Source: Candidatus Kuenenia stuttgartensis
GTDB lineage: Bacteria; Planctomycetota; Planctomycetia; Planctomycetales; Planctomycetaceae
Assembly: GCA_945861865.1 (NCBI GenBank)
Contig: CAMAWN010000031.1
Span: 1-41,430 of the forward strand
Length of the DNA stretch: 41,430 nt
Direction: 5' to 3'
Notes under the pieces: model-generated
The model's database searches: none
Told to the model about the DNA's origin: nothing
What the model saw: only the letters and a program-made list of their open reading frames with translations
Part shown: in pieces, positions 7,630-16,024 of the stretch
Layout: every line of letters starts with the position of its first letter
Numbering within the stretch: position 1 is the stretch's first letter
Program-made: the position numbers and the translations under genes

Positions 7630-7661
7630 GGATGGCACTCTAGCCGCTGAGTTAATCGCCC
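7589..7661 (-). tRNA. tRNA-Val (anticodon CAC)
   Basis: On the minus strand the acceptor stem GGGCGAT...ATCGCCC closes a complete cloverleaf. It has a D arm ACTC...GAGT, an anticodon arm CCATC/GGTGG with loop CTCACAC (anticodon CAC, reading GUG), a five-base variable loop and a T arm ACTGG-TTCGAAT-CCAGT. The base at 7589 supplies a discriminator A, and CCA is not encoded. The gene is intact although an element is integrated at its 3' side, because the element brings its own copy of the 3' part. Confidence 0.95.
7590..7630. other. Integrase-side attachment site within tRNA-Val (inferred)
   Basis: The integrase ends within the tRNA, so the recombination core must lie in the 3' half of tRNA-Val, somewhere between the anticodon loop and the acceptor end. 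The exact core cannot be set without the second copy, which was not found to the left in this window. Confidence 0.5.
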
Positions 7662-7787
7662 AAGTTCATCGGGACTTCTCGCCGATGAAGAGCGTCATCG
7701 GCACGACGGCCTTGGGTTCTTCACAACGAGGCGGCGTTGTACTGTCTAGCAGTTGGGGTCGCAAGTTTCTGAAAGCGGATCACGCAC

Positions 7788-8567
7788 ATGACCGAATCGA
7801 TCGCACAACCTGGACGAGTCGTCGCGGTCATGCCGGCTTTCAACGCGGCCGCCACGCTCGAAAAAACCATTGCCGACATTCCGGCCGGATCGGTTCACGA
7901 AATCATCCTGGTCGATGATTGCAGTCGCGACAACACGGTGGAGATCGCTCGTCGACTGGGTCTGACCGTCATTGCTCATGAAAAGAACACGGGCTACGGG
8001 GGGAATCAGAAGACGTGCTATCGGCAGGCTCTGGAACGTGGGGCCGAATTCGTTGTCATGATCCATCCGGACTACCAGTACGACAGCCGAGTGATTCCGG
8101 TCGCGGTTGAGATTTTGAAGTTGGGCATCTGCGACGTGATGCTCGGCTCACGCATTCGCACGCGACGCGAAGCGCTCGACGGCGGAATGCCGAAGTGGAA
8201 GTACGTCGCGAATCGCGGGCTGACGATTTGCGAGAACATCGCGCTGGGCCAAAACCTCGGCGACTTTCATAGCGGATTTCGAGCGTATCGCCGCGAGGTG
8301 CTGGAAACGATCCCCTTCGAGCGGAACTCGAATGATTTCGTGTTCGACAGCCAGTTTTTGGCGCAGGCGGTTCATTTCGGATTCAAGCTGGGAGACATCC
8401 CTGTCCCAGTGCGCTACTTCGAGGAAGCCTCCAGCATCAACTTCGGTCGCAGCGTGACGTACGGCATGCGGACGCTCGGAGTGCTGGCTCAGTTCTGGCT
8501 GCATCGCCTCCGCGTTTGTCGCAGCTCGCTTTTTCAAAAGCGCGAGTCACCAACTCCGGCCGGATAA
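7788..8567 (+). CDS. Glycosyltransferase family 2 (DPM1/DPG-synthase-like)
   Basis: This is a soluble 259-residue GT-A enzyme. It has the nucleotide-sugar fold start [18 protein letters not shown], the first acidic site [11 protein letters not shown] (around residues 40-50), the metal-binding region MIHPDYQYD, and the acceptor segment [15 protein letters not shown], which is typical of dolichol-phosphate-mannose synthase-like proteins. No membrane segments are seen, so it would act at the inner face of the membrane on a lipid carrier or on cell-surface glycans. It is the first chromosomal gene after the tRNA and has no obvious partner here. The sugar is not predictable. Confidence 0.85.
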   Translation: MTESIAQPGRVVAVMPAFNAAATLEKTIADIPAGSVHEIILVDDCSRDNTVEIARRLGLTVIAHEKNTGYGGNQKTCYRQALERGAEFVVMIHPDYQYDSRVIPVAVEILKLGICDVMLGSRIRTRREALDGGMPKWKYVANRGLTICENIALGQNLGDFHSGFRAYRREVLETIPFERNSNDFVFDSQFLAQAVHFGFKLGDIPVPVRYFEEASSINFGRSVTYGMRTLGVLAQFWLHRLRVCRSSLFQKRESPTPAG

Positions 8568-8587
8568 GTCAGGCTCGAAAGCCTGAC
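8568..8587. repeat. Short palindrome between convergent genes
   Basis: GTCAGGCT-CGAA-AGCCTGAC forms a perfect 8-bp stem with a GNRA-like tetraloop. It starts right after the TAA of the glycosyltransferase and lies 9 bases before the end of the oppositely oriented pheT. It can act as a terminator in both directions, though T runs are weak. It is one of several intergenic palindromes in this window. Confidence 0.6.
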
Positions 8588-8596
8588 CTACGACTT

Positions 8597-10630
8597 TCAC
8601 CGTAGTGCTGCTCCCAGCTTCGTCGAGCAGGCTTCGATGACGGATTTCACGGCGGCGTCGACGTCTTCGCTGGTCAGCGTGCGATCGGCGGCGCGGAACG
8701 AGACAGTCAAGACGTAGGACTTCTTGTTCGCAGGGATTTGTTGGCCGCGATACTGACTGCCGAACGTCAGCACATCGAGCGACGGGCCAGCCGCAGCTCG
8801 AACGACCTCACTGAGCGCATCCCAAGTGATGGCTTCCTCGAGTACGAAGTTGAGATCGCGTGAGATGCTCGGATAACGCAGCAGTTCAGCGAACGTCGGG
8901 ACCAGATTGGGCGAGGCTTCCAAGGTCGCGAGGTCGAGTTCCGCAGCGATCACGCTGTCACGCAGGTCGAGCTTGTCGGTCACATCGCGAGACAATTCGC
9001 CTAACCAACCGAGCGACTGACCGTTGAGCAGGACTTCAGCACCTCGGCCGGGGACGAAGTGCGGTTGGTCGCTCGGACGAACGGTGACGACCGATTGCGG
9101 ATTGATGCGCCGTGCGAGCGTTTCGACAACTCCTTTGACTTCGACGAACGAACCGCCGGTGACAAACGACAAGCGACGCGGTTCGGCAGTCGGATCTCCG
9201 GGGCGAGCGGCAAGGTATACGCCAGCAGTCTCGAACAACTTCGCGTTGAAGTTGCCATGCCGTTCGTTGTCGCGACGCACAACGAGCAGGCTGGGAATCA
9301 AACTTTGCCGCAGTGTGTTCTCTTGCCGACGCGACGAATGATCGACGCTCAGGCAGGCGTGGGGCAGGTTGGAAACCGGCCCCACGATCAACTCGGCCAG
9401 TTCGCCGCTGACGAAGGACAGCGTGATCGTCTCGAAGAATCCGGCGGCTGTGAGCGTGTCTCGAATGCGATCGAGCACTCGTTCGGTCAGCGTCTTTTGG
9501 CTGAGTGACAACGGCACGAAGACGTCTTCCGGAATCTTGTCGTAGCCGTGAATGCGAGCAACCTCTTCGATCAGATCCGCTTCGCGCGAGAGATCGCGAC
9601 GCCAGCTTGGTGGGAGATATTGTCGCGTGCCGTCGGCGTCGGCTTGATCGCCGGTCGGTTTCAAGCCGAGAGCCATCAGAATGCGATGCGACTCGTTTGC
9701 CGGGACATCAATGCCGAGGATGCGGCGGAATTGGTTCGGCCGCAGGGACACGGCCGGGCGTTGAGTGACGGGAGGTTCACCGGCCCAGATCGCACCTTCG
9801 AGCAGTTCGCCGCCAGCAACTTGCTGGATCAGTTCGCAGCAACGGCGGCTGGCCCAGTCCATTTGACTGGAGTCAACGCCACGCTCGAAGCGATACGACG
9901 ACGGGCTGTGAAGGTTCAGTTTCCGAGCGGTCGCGCGGATCGACATCGACGAGAAGTCCGCGACCTCGATCAAAACGTTCTTCGTCGAACTGCTGATTTC
10001 CGTGGCGGCTCCGCCCATCACGCCGGCGACGGCGACGGGGCGTTCGGCATCGCAGATGACGCACATGTCCGGGGGCAGCGAGTACTCGTTGTGGTCGATG
10101 GCTTGGATTTTCTCGCCGGCCTTCGGTCGCCGGACGATGATGCGGCCGCCGCGCAGTTTGTCAAAATCGAACGCGTGGAAAGGCTGGCCACTTTCCATCA
10201 GGCAGTAGTTGGTGACATCGACGATGTTGTTGATCGAGGCGATGCCGATGGCCTCGATCCGATCGCGCAGCCATTTCGGGCTGGGGCCGATCGTCACGCC
10301 GCGAATCACGCGAGCAACGTAGCGCGGGCAAAGGTCGAGGCACTCGATGGCGACGGACGTGGCCTTCTCAATCGGCTGTCCGTTGGACTTCACGGCCGCC
10401 GGCGGAATCGTCAGCGGCTTGTTGAAAAGGACGCTCGCCTCGCGCGCGATGCCGATGTGACCCAGGCAATCAGGGCGGTTGCTGGTGACTTCGAGATCGA
10501 TGGCTTGGTCGTCACCGTGCGGTTCGATCGACTCCAAATTGAGTCCGGCCATCATCAGCCGCTCGGCGACTTCGGCGAGCGGCTGGTCGAGCGGGACGTA
10601 GTCTTTGAGCCAATTCCAACTGACGATCAT
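8597..10630 (-). CDS. pheT: Phenylalanine-tRNA ligase beta subunit (short form)
   Basis: The 677-residue protein starts at ATG 10630 (MIVSWNWLKDYVPLDQPL). A TTG twelve bases upstream is less likely. It is the beta chain of the alpha2-beta2 enzyme charging tRNA-Phe. The N-terminal segment reaches LEVTSNRPDCLGHIGIARE, then comes the B3/B4 editing region (CPRYVARVIRGV...FHAFDFDKL), B5 (SLRPNQFRRILGID), the core and a C-terminal FDX-ACB anticodon-binding domain (LLRYPSISRDLNFVL to the end). The roughly 110-residue EMAP-II-like tRNA-binding domain inserted near the N-terminus of the E. coli protein (795 aa) is missing. The partner pheS is not in the window; it would lie elsewhere. Confidence 0.95.
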   Translation of the reverse strand: MIVSWNWLKDYVPLDQPLAEVAERLMMAGLNLESIEPHGDDQAIDLEVTSNRPDCLGHIGIAREASVLFNKPLTIPPAAVKSNGQPIEKATSVAIECLDLCPRYVARVIRGVTIGPSPKWLRDRIEAIGIASINNIVDVTNYCLMESGQPFHAFDFDKLRGGRIIVRRPKAGEKIQAIDHNEYSLPPDMCVICDAERPVAVAGVMGGAATEISSSTKNVLIEVADFSSMSIRATARKLNLHSPSSYRFERGVDSSQMDWASRRCCELIQQVAGGELLEGAIWAGEPPVTQRPAVSLRPNQFRRILGIDVPANESHRILMALGLKPTGDQADADGTRQYLPPSWRRDLSREADLIEEVARIHGYDKIPEDVFVPLSLSQKTLTERVLDRIRDTLTAAGFFETITLSFVSGELAELIVGPVSNLPHACLSVDHSSRRQENTLRQSLIPSLLVVRRDNERHGNFNAKLFETAGVYLAARPGDPTAEPRRLSFVTGGSFVEVKGVVETLARRINPQSVVTVRPSDQPHFVPGRGAEVLLNGQSLGWLGELSRDVTDKLDLRDSVIAAELDLATLEASPNLVPTFAELLRYPSISRDLNFVLEEAITWDALSEVVRAAAGPSLDVLTFGSQYRGQQIPANKKSYVLTVSFRAADRTLTSEDVDAAVKSVIEACSTKLGAALR

Positions 10631-10744
10631 TTTGAATTCCAAAATCCAAGATTGTGAGGCGGTGTAATCTAGGAGGCCCCTGGCCCTTCGCCAAGTTGGG
10701 CGTCAGAAACTACAACGCTCGCCCGAAGGAAAGGCGAATCAGAC

Positions 10745-11944
10745 ATGACTCAGACGGACGTGGCGATTATTGGCGGCGGGATCGTGGGATTGGCGACGGC
10801 TTATCGGCTGCTCGAACGGTTTCCGGGGACGACGGTGACGATTCTCGAAAAAGAAGCGACGCTGGCATTTCACCAGACGGGACGAAACTCCGGAGTCCTG
10901 CACAGCGGCATCTATTACAAGCCGGGATCGCTGCGAGCGACGAACTGCCGCGAGGGCAAGAAGGCGATGGAGGAATTTTGCCAGCGGGAAGGAGTCGCCT
11001 ACGACATCTGCGGCAAGGTGATCGTCGCGGTCAGTGAAGACGAACTGCCGAAAATGAACGACATCTTCGCTCGCGGGCAGGCGAACGGAGTGCAGTGCGA
11101 GATGATTGGGCCGGAGCGGTTGCGAGAACTCGAACCGCATACGGCGGGGATCGCGGCGATTCATGTGCCGGAGGCGGGGATCGTGGATTACCCAGGCGTC
11201 TGCGAAAAGTTGGCGGCTCGGATTCGCGAACGAGGCGGTTCGATCCTGTTCAACGCGCGAGTGACTTCGATGGCACGATCGAACGGTCGGATGATTGTGC
11301 AGACGACGGCCGGGGAGGTCGAGGCTCGATTCGTCGTGACGTGTGCGGGGTTGCATGGCGACCGCGTTGCGAAGCTCAGCGGCACGCCGGTGGACTCGAA
11401 GATCGTTCCGTTTCGTGGCGAGTATTTTGAACTCAAGCCGGAATGGCAGCATCTGTGCCGCAACTTGATTTACCCGGTGTCCGATCCGAAGTTTCCGTTC
11501 CTGGGCGTGCATTTCACGCGGCTGATTCTCGGCGGCATCGAATGCGGGCCGAATGCGGTGCTGGCGTTTGCTCGCGAGGGGTACACGAAGCTCGACATCA
11601 ACCTGCGCGATCTATTCGAGTCGCTGACGTATCCCGGCTTCCTGCGGATGGCAGCGACTCATTGGCGAACCGGCTGCGGCGAGATGTGGCGGTCGTTCAG
11701 CAAGGCCGCATTCGTCCGCGCGCTGCAACGGCTGATGCCGGAGATTCGCTCCGAGTATCTGCGCTCGGCCCCGTCGGGCGTGCGAGCGCAGGCGCTCGGT
11801 CGAGACGGCAAGCTGGTGGATGATTTTGTGATCGTTGAGAACGACCTGGTCGTGAACGTGCTCAACGCGCCGTCACCTGCGGCGACGGCGGCGCTGAATG
11901 TGGGGAGACTGATTGTCGACAAGCTGGCGGGAAGGCTCAAATAA
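10745..11944 (+). CDS. lhgO: L-2-hydroxyglutarate oxidase/dehydrogenase
   Basis: This 399-residue flavoprotein belongs to the DAO family. The FAD-binding [13 protein letters not shown] lies at the N-terminus, followed by [20 protein letters not shown], the signature stretch of LhgO/L2[18 protein letters not shown] and the C-terminal FAD closing segment ([16 protein letters not shown]) are also present. It oxidises L-2-hydroxyglutarate to 2-oxoglutarate, repairing a side product of central metabolism and passing electrons to quinone or oxygen. It is divergent from pheT with a 114-base gap that should hold both promoters. The substrate is inferred from close family resemblance. Confidence 0.9.
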   Translation: MTQTDVAIIGGGIVGLATAYRLLERFPGTTVTILEKEATLAFHQTGRNSGVLHSGIYYKPGSLRATNCREGKKAMEEFCQREGVAYDICGKVIVAVSEDELPKMNDIFARGQANGVQCEMIGPERLRELEPHTAGIAAIHVPEAGIVDYPGVCEKLAARIRERGGSILFNARVTSMARSNGRMIVQTTAGEVEARFVVTCAGLHGDRVAKLSGTPVDSKIVPFRGEYFELKPEWQHLCRNLIYPVSDPKFPFLGVHFTRLILGGIECGPNAVLAFAREGYTKLDINLRDLFESLTYPGFLRMAATHWRTGCGEMWRSFSKAAFVRALQRLMPEIRSEYLRSAPSGVRAQALGRDGKLVDDFVIVENDLVVNVLNAPSPAATAALNVGRLIVDKLAGRLK

Positions 11945-12030
11945 CCAGCACGACGCGCCAGCGAGTGGTGAATTCCATTCGAGGTCTATCAGTCGCCGAG
12001 TTCGGACCACTCGCTGGCGCGTCGTGCTGG
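11945..12030. repeat. Long perfect inverted repeat between convergent genes (24-bp arms)
   Basis: Bases 11945-11968 are the exact reverse complement of 12007-12030, with 38 bases between. The left arm starts with the first base after the lhgO stop codon. The right arm lies 21 bases before the end of the oppositely oriented methyltransferase gene. The core word of the arms is GACGCGCCAGCGAGTG. The arm is longer than a normal terminator and lacks a T run, which fits a REP/MITE-like dispersed repeat that may also stop transcription from both sides. Confidence 0.8.
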
Positions 12031-12051
12031 GACCGGGTCGATGAGATTTCG

Positions 12052-13245
12052 CTACTCGCAGCGCAGGAGCGCGAATTTCAAGTAGCGGAATTCCGGCATT
12101 GCGAGCGGCGTCGGGTGATCGGCGGGTTGCGAGTGCATCGCCAATAGGGTCGCTCGGCGGCGGGCTTCGGAGATGCCTTCCTCGCACGCTTCGAGAAACG
12201 TCTGCGAATCGACGTGGCTGGAACACGATGCCAGTGCGAGCAAGCCGCCGCGTTCGCAAATCGCCGCGCCGTTGAAGGCGAGTTTGCGATAGGCCGTGAC
12301 CGCGCGAGCGACGGTCGCTTCCGATGGCGCGAAGGCGGGCGGGTCGATGATGACGACGTCCCACTTGCGACGTTTCAAGCGTGCTTCGTCGAGGAACTCG
12401 AACGCATCGACTGCGATGCCGGCATGAGCATCAGGTGGCAGGCCGTTGAGCAGCCAATGAGCGTCGGCCGCAGCGATGGCCGGTTCAGCCGAATCAACCG
12501 ACGTGACGTGCTTCGCACCGCCGACTCCGGCCAGCACCGAGAAGCCGCCGGTGTAACTGAAAACATTCAGCACGCACGAACCGCGACTGAGTCGGCGAAT
12601 CGCTTGTCGATTGTCCCGCTGATCCAGGAAGAAGCCGGTCTTCTGGCCGTGCAAGACATCGGCGGTGAACTTCACACCGTGCTCGCGAAACTCGATCAGC
12701 GGCGAAGGCGGACCGATCAACCAGCGACCTTCTCGGCCGCGCTGCTTGCGGCGTTCGACGACCGCTTGAACTCCCGCATTTTCGACGAGCCAGGCGGCGA
12801 TGCCGTCGATGTCCCAAAAGCCGCTGGCGGCCGGGCCGTCCAGCTTGAGCACAGCGACATCGGCGTAGCGATCACAGACGAGTCCGGGGAGGCCATCCCC
12901 TTCGCCGTTGAAGAGCCGGTAGCCGGTGGTGTGCTCATCGAAGAGACGACTTCTCAGAGCGATCGCTTGCTTGAATCGAGTCTCGGCCCAATCGTCGTTG
13001 AGTCGCAGCGGCTCATCGACTCGGCAGGCTCGGAACGTGACCGAGCTTTCCGGGTCGTAAAATCCGGCGGCGATCGGTCGGCCGCGTGTGTTGTCCAGCA
13101 GCAGCGCCGGCGTTCCGGGAGGAGCCGGCGGCAAATCTCGCAGAGCGTCCACGAAGACCCACGGATGACCACGCTTCAGGCTGCGAGTCAGGTCGCGGGA
13201 AAGCCGCAACGTCAGGCGAGTCGATTGGCTGCGAAGAAGCGTCAT
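12052..13245 (-). CDS. rlmI: SAM-dependent rRNA methyltransferase, RlmI family
   Basis: The 397-residue protein starts at ATG 13245 (MTLLRSQSTRLTLRLS). An upstream in-frame start at 13302 adds a leader with no family resemblance. Order: an N-terminal PUA domain (about 1-75, with LKRGHPWVFVDAL), a central EEHEE-like domain, then a Rossmann methyltransferase with NVFSYTGGFSVLAGVGGA (SAM binding) and VVIIDPPAFAPS (catalytic-region loop), and the near-C-terminal LASCSSHVDSQTF. It should methylate a cytosine of 23S rRNA (position 1962 for E. coli RlmI). The exact target base is inferred from the family. Confidence 0.88.
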   Translation of the reverse strand: MTLLRSQSTRLTLRLSRDLTRSLKRGHPWVFVDALRDLPPAPPGTPALLLDNTRGRPIAAGFYDPESSVTFRACRVDEPLRLNDDWAETRFKQAIALRSRLFDEHTTGYRLFNGEGDGLPGLVCDRYADVAVLKLDGPAASGFWDIDGIAAWLVENAGVQAVVERRKQRGREGRWLIGPPSPLIEFREHGVKFTADVLHGQKTGFFLDQRDNRQAIRRLSRGSCVLNVFSYTGGFSVLAGVGGAKHVTSVDSAEPAIAAADAHWLLNGLPPDAHAGIAVDAFEFLDEARLKRRKWDVVIIDPPAFAPSEATVARAVTAYRKLAFNGAAICERGGLLALASCSSHVDSQTFLEACEEGISEARRRATLLAMHSQPADHPTPLAMPEFRYLKFALLRCE

Positions 13246-13461
13246 GCGCGAGTTGTAGTCGTGACTCTGCGTCGGGTGTAGTTTCGGTCGGAATGTTGCC
13301 AAAACGCGACATCTCGATGATCAGCCATGTGAGTTCACGAAAATGTGGCGATCCAGGCAAGACAGCGTCTTGTTTCCGCCTGTGGACTCCATTGGAATTT
13401 TGCCTCGTTTCCTGAGCCGATAATCAGCGGGAGCCAACGACCAAACGGCGGATGTTCTGTT

Positions 13462-15501
13462 ATGCGAGCCTTGTCTTGGTGTCATTCGTTTTGGTCGCAA
13501 CTCTTCCGCTGTCCGAAGCGCGGCAGGCTGACGGCGCGGTCGCGCGCGGAGCTGTTGGAATCACGGCAACTGCTGACGGTCACGATCCAATTCGACTACA
13601 GCCGCGACACGAATCATTTCTTCGACGACACTGCTCGCCGTCAAATTTTGGAGCTGGCTGGCGAAACGCTCGGCAGTCGTCTCGACGATCATTTGCTGGC
13701 GATCACGCCCAGAGGCGGGAACACCTGGTCACTGAATACCTCGAACCCGTCTGGATCGGGATCGTTCACGCTGAGCAATCAGACGATCCCTGAAAACGCG
13801 ATCCTCGTGTTCGTCGGCTCGCGCAACATGAGTTCGTTGGGAGTGGGTGGTCCTGGCGGGTACTCGTCCTCTGGCTCAGAGACGTGGCTCGATTTGGTGG
13901 CAGCGCGCGGGCAGACGGGGATGTTGGATGTTCCTGAAACCGATTTCGGTTTGTGGGGCGGTTCGATCACGTTCGACAACGACGCGAACTGGTACTTCGG
14001 CATGTCGGCGGACGGACAGGATTCCAACCAGCAGGATTTTCTGTCGGTGGCGATGCACGAGTTGGGACATGTGCTGGGCGTTGGCACGGCCGGTTCGTGG
14101 GACAATCAAATCACCGGGAGCTCCTTCACCGGTCCGCATTCGGTCGCGGAGTACGGCGGCAACGTACCGCTGTCGGGGAGCGCCCACTTTCGCGAAGAAA
14201 CGGAAGACGGCGGCGACGAGGTCGCGATGGACCCGTCGATCCTCGTCGGCACGCGAAAACTTTTCACCGCGCTAGACTATGCCGCGCTCGCGGACATCGG
14301 CTGGGAAATGACTGCCGCTGAGGACAGCGGAAGTGGCACCGGGCCGATCCCGCCGCCAGAGATTTACACGATCAACGTCGATCCGAATCGCGCACACACG
14401 ATCGTGATCGTGGATGATGATTTGCCGAATAATCGTCGCTCGCGATTGATTCTCGACGGACAATCGTCCAGGTTTTTTAATCCGACCACCGAGCTGATCA
14501 TCAATGGCGGCTCGAAGAACGACTCGGTCGTGATTCTGTCGCTCGACGTGGCATTCGCGGCGAAGATCACGGTCAATGCTGGCTCTGGAGCCGACCGGGT
14601 TGATGCGTCCGCAGTTGGCGTTGCAGTCAGTGTGCTTGGCGCGGCGGGGCGTGACACGCTTATCGGCGGCGCGGGGGACGACACGTTGCTGGGCGGCAAT
14701 GACGACGACAGTTTGACCGGCAACGACGGTGCGGATTCTTTGGCTGGCGAGGCGGGAACCGACAAACTGTTCGGGGGTAGCGGCAACGATGTGCTCAACG
14801 GCGGAGATGGCAACGACAACCTGCAAGGCCAGTCTGGTAATGACACCGTCAGTGGCGGAGCCGGTCAGGACTCGATCAACGGTGGTAACGATGACGATTC
14901 GCTCAGTGGCGAGGTCGGTCGCGACACGCTGCTCGGTGGACTCGGCAACGATTCGCTCGACGGCGGAGTTGAGAACGACAACCTTCGCGGCCAAGAGGGC
15001 AACGACCTGTTGCAAGGTGGCGACGGCAACGACTCGATGGCCGGTTTGGCCGGAGCTGACACGCTGCGCGGCAACGCCGGCAATGACACGCTCAACGGTG
15101 GTCTCGACGACGATTCATTGCTGGGCGGTGACGGGAACGATTACATCCTCGCGGATGCAGGTAACGACACGCTCAACGGTGGTGAGGGCAACGACACGCT
15201 GTTCGGCGGACTCGGCAACGATGCGCTGTCTGGCTTCACCGGCAACGACAGTCTGCTCGGCGATGATGGCAACGACACGCTGCTTGGCGGCGACGGCAAC
15301 GACCGCTTGCGCGGAGGCCGCGACAACGATTTGCTGCGTGGCGGACTCGGCAATGATCGCATCGACGGCGAAACCGGCGCCGACACAGTCTCAGCCGGCA
15401 ACGGCGCTGGAAAAGATCCGCTCGACACGGTTGTCTCAGGTGCCGGCGATCTTATCGATGAGTTGTTCGTCTTCGATGCCGACTGGATCAACGCGATCTG
15501 A
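13462..15501 (+). CDS. Secreted leishmanolysin-like metalloprotease with RTX repeats
   Basis: The 679-residue protein starts at ATG 13462. The N-terminus ends in RAELLESRQLLTV, the 'LE-x-R-x-LL' motif placed at the start of many planctomycete exported proteins. The protease domain has HELGHVLGVGT, with H199, E200 and H203. The place of the third metzincin ligand (209) is Thr, so the third zinc ligand is probably H242 in SGSAHFRE, and M256 in AMDPS is the Met-turn, as in leishmanolysin-type enzymes. A beta domain (330-400) follows, then 27 calcium-binding nonapeptides and a short acidic tail. It is probably exported and folded by external calcium. No type I secretion genes are nearby. Confidence 0.85.
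   Translation: MRALSWCHSFWSQLFRCPKRGRLTARSRAELLESRQLLTVTIQFDYSRDTNHFFDDTARRQILELAGETLGSRLDDHLLAITPRGGNTWSLNTSNPSGSGSFTLSNQTIPENAILVFVGSRNMSSLGVGGPGGYSSSGSETWLDLVAARGQTGMLDVPETDFGLWGGSITFDNDANWYFGMSADGQDSNQQDFLSVAMHELGHVLGVGTAGSWDNQITGSSFTGPHSVAEYGGNVPLSGSAHFREETEDGGDEVAMDPSILVGTRKLFTALDYAALADIGWEMTAAEDSGSGTGPIPPPEIYTINVDPNRAHTIVIVDDDLPNNRRSRLILDGQSSRFFNPTTELIINGGSKNDSVVILSLDVAFAAKITVNAGSGADRVDASAVGVAVSVLGAAGRDTLIGGAGDDTLLGGNDDDSLTGNDGADSLAGEAGTDKLFGGSGNDVLNGGDGNDNLQGQSGNDTVSGGAGQDSINGGNDDDSLSGEVGRDTLLGGLGNDSLDGGVENDNLRGQEGNDLLQGGDGNDSMAGLAGADTLRGNAGNDTLNGGLDDDSLLGGDGNDYILADAGNDTLNGGEGNDTLFGGLGNDALSGFTGNDSLLGDDGNDTLLGGDGNDRLRGGRDNDLLRGGLGNDRIDGETGADTVSAGNGAGKDPLDTVVSGAGDLIDELFVFDADWINAI
14665..15393 (+). 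repeat. 27 tandem RTX nonapeptide repeats (27-bp units)
   Basis: Consecutive nine-residue units of form GGxGxDxLx (for example GGDGNDNLQ, GGLGNDSLD, GGEGNDTLF) run without a break for 243 residues. I count 27 units. Degenerate ones carry GNDGADSLA, GEVGRDTLL or ADAGNDTLN. They form a parallel beta-roll that binds calcium between turns. DNA units are similar but not identical, so the array is old rather than freshly expanded, although CTCAACGGTGG-type words recur. Confidence 0.9.
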
Positions 15502-15514
15502 CGATCCGCGTGCG

Positions 15515-15949
15515 CTACAGCGGCGGCAAAACATCCGGCTCGATTTGATAGCCGTCTGCCAGCGCGTTCGTACTGTTGAACAGCGCCACGATCGCAAGCA
15601 CTTCGCCGAGTGCCTCGACATTCAGTCCCTGTTTTCGAACCGCCGCCGTGTGCGAGTTCACACAGTACCGGCAGCCATTCGTTGCCGAGACCGCCAGCGC
15701 GATGATCTCGCGAGTGACCACGTCGAGCGGCGAAGTTCGCCCGGTCGCCTCCGGGTGCATCAGTGTCTTGAGCCGAGTCCAAATCAATTCGAGTTGATCG
15801 GGGTTCGTAGCCAATACACGCCAGAAGTTCGGCACGAAGTCGATCTGCTTCGTCCGCTTGAGGTCATCAAAGATCGCAGCCACTCGCGGCGCGGCGGTCG
15901 CTTCGTCCACTGGTGTGACCGTTGCGATCCGAGTCGAAGGATTGCTCAT
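15515..15949 (-). CDS. AhpD-like carboxymuconolactone decarboxylase family protein
   Basis: The 144-residue all-helical protein has the family active site NGCRYCVNSHTAAV, with the redox pair C93/C96 and H100. Members act as peroxidase partners (AhpD) or as small decarboxylases; the CxxC-x3-H form points to the peroxidase-like branch. It ends 13 bases from the convergent RTX protease gene. The short gap to the upstream sialate esterase gene holds a terminator, so this gene is transcribed separately. Confidence 0.85.
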   Translation of the reverse strand: MSNPSTRIATVTPVDEATAAPRVAAIFDDLKRTKQIDFVPNFWRVLATNPDQLELIWTRLKTLMHPEATGRTSPLDVVTREIIALAVSATNGCRYCVNSHTAAVRKQGLNVEALGEVLAIVALFNSTNALADGYQIEPDVLPPL

Positions 15950-15974
15950 CGAATGGCCTTTCGGCGTGATCCAT

Positions 15975-16008
15975 GAAAACGCCCGGCGTTCCTGCGAAGG
16001 CCGGGCGT
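15975..16008 (-). terminator. Intrinsic terminator after the sialate esterase gene
   Basis: ACGCCCGGC (15979-15987) pairs with GCCGGGCGT (16000-16008). On the minus strand the stem is followed by TTTTC. It begins 17 bases past the stop of the 16025-17563 gene and precedes the AhpD-like gene. Confidence 0.8.
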
Positions 16009-16024
16009 CTCGTCGTGGGGCAGG

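Noticed and set aside
9548-10657. Long 369-codon open frame on the plus strand opposite pheT
   Set aside because: It is the antisense shadow of a well-conserved synthetase in high-GC DNA. It has no domain pattern, and the composition is rich in Arg, Ala and Asp as expected from codon mirroring.
12214-13281. 355-codon open frame opposite the RlmI-type methyltransferase
   Set aside because: Shadow of a conserved gene, with low-complexity Arg/Glu-rich translation and no ribosome-binding site.
14665-15393. DNA tandem repeat considered as CRISPR or satellite
   Set aside because: The units are 27-bp codon-phased nonapeptides with no spacers, in frame with a protease domain.
14729-15976. Thr/Ser/Arg-rich 415-codon frame overlapping the RTX repeats
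   Set aside because: Its repetitive character comes from the 27-bp repeat read in another frame, and it continues into the AhpD-like gene in antisense.
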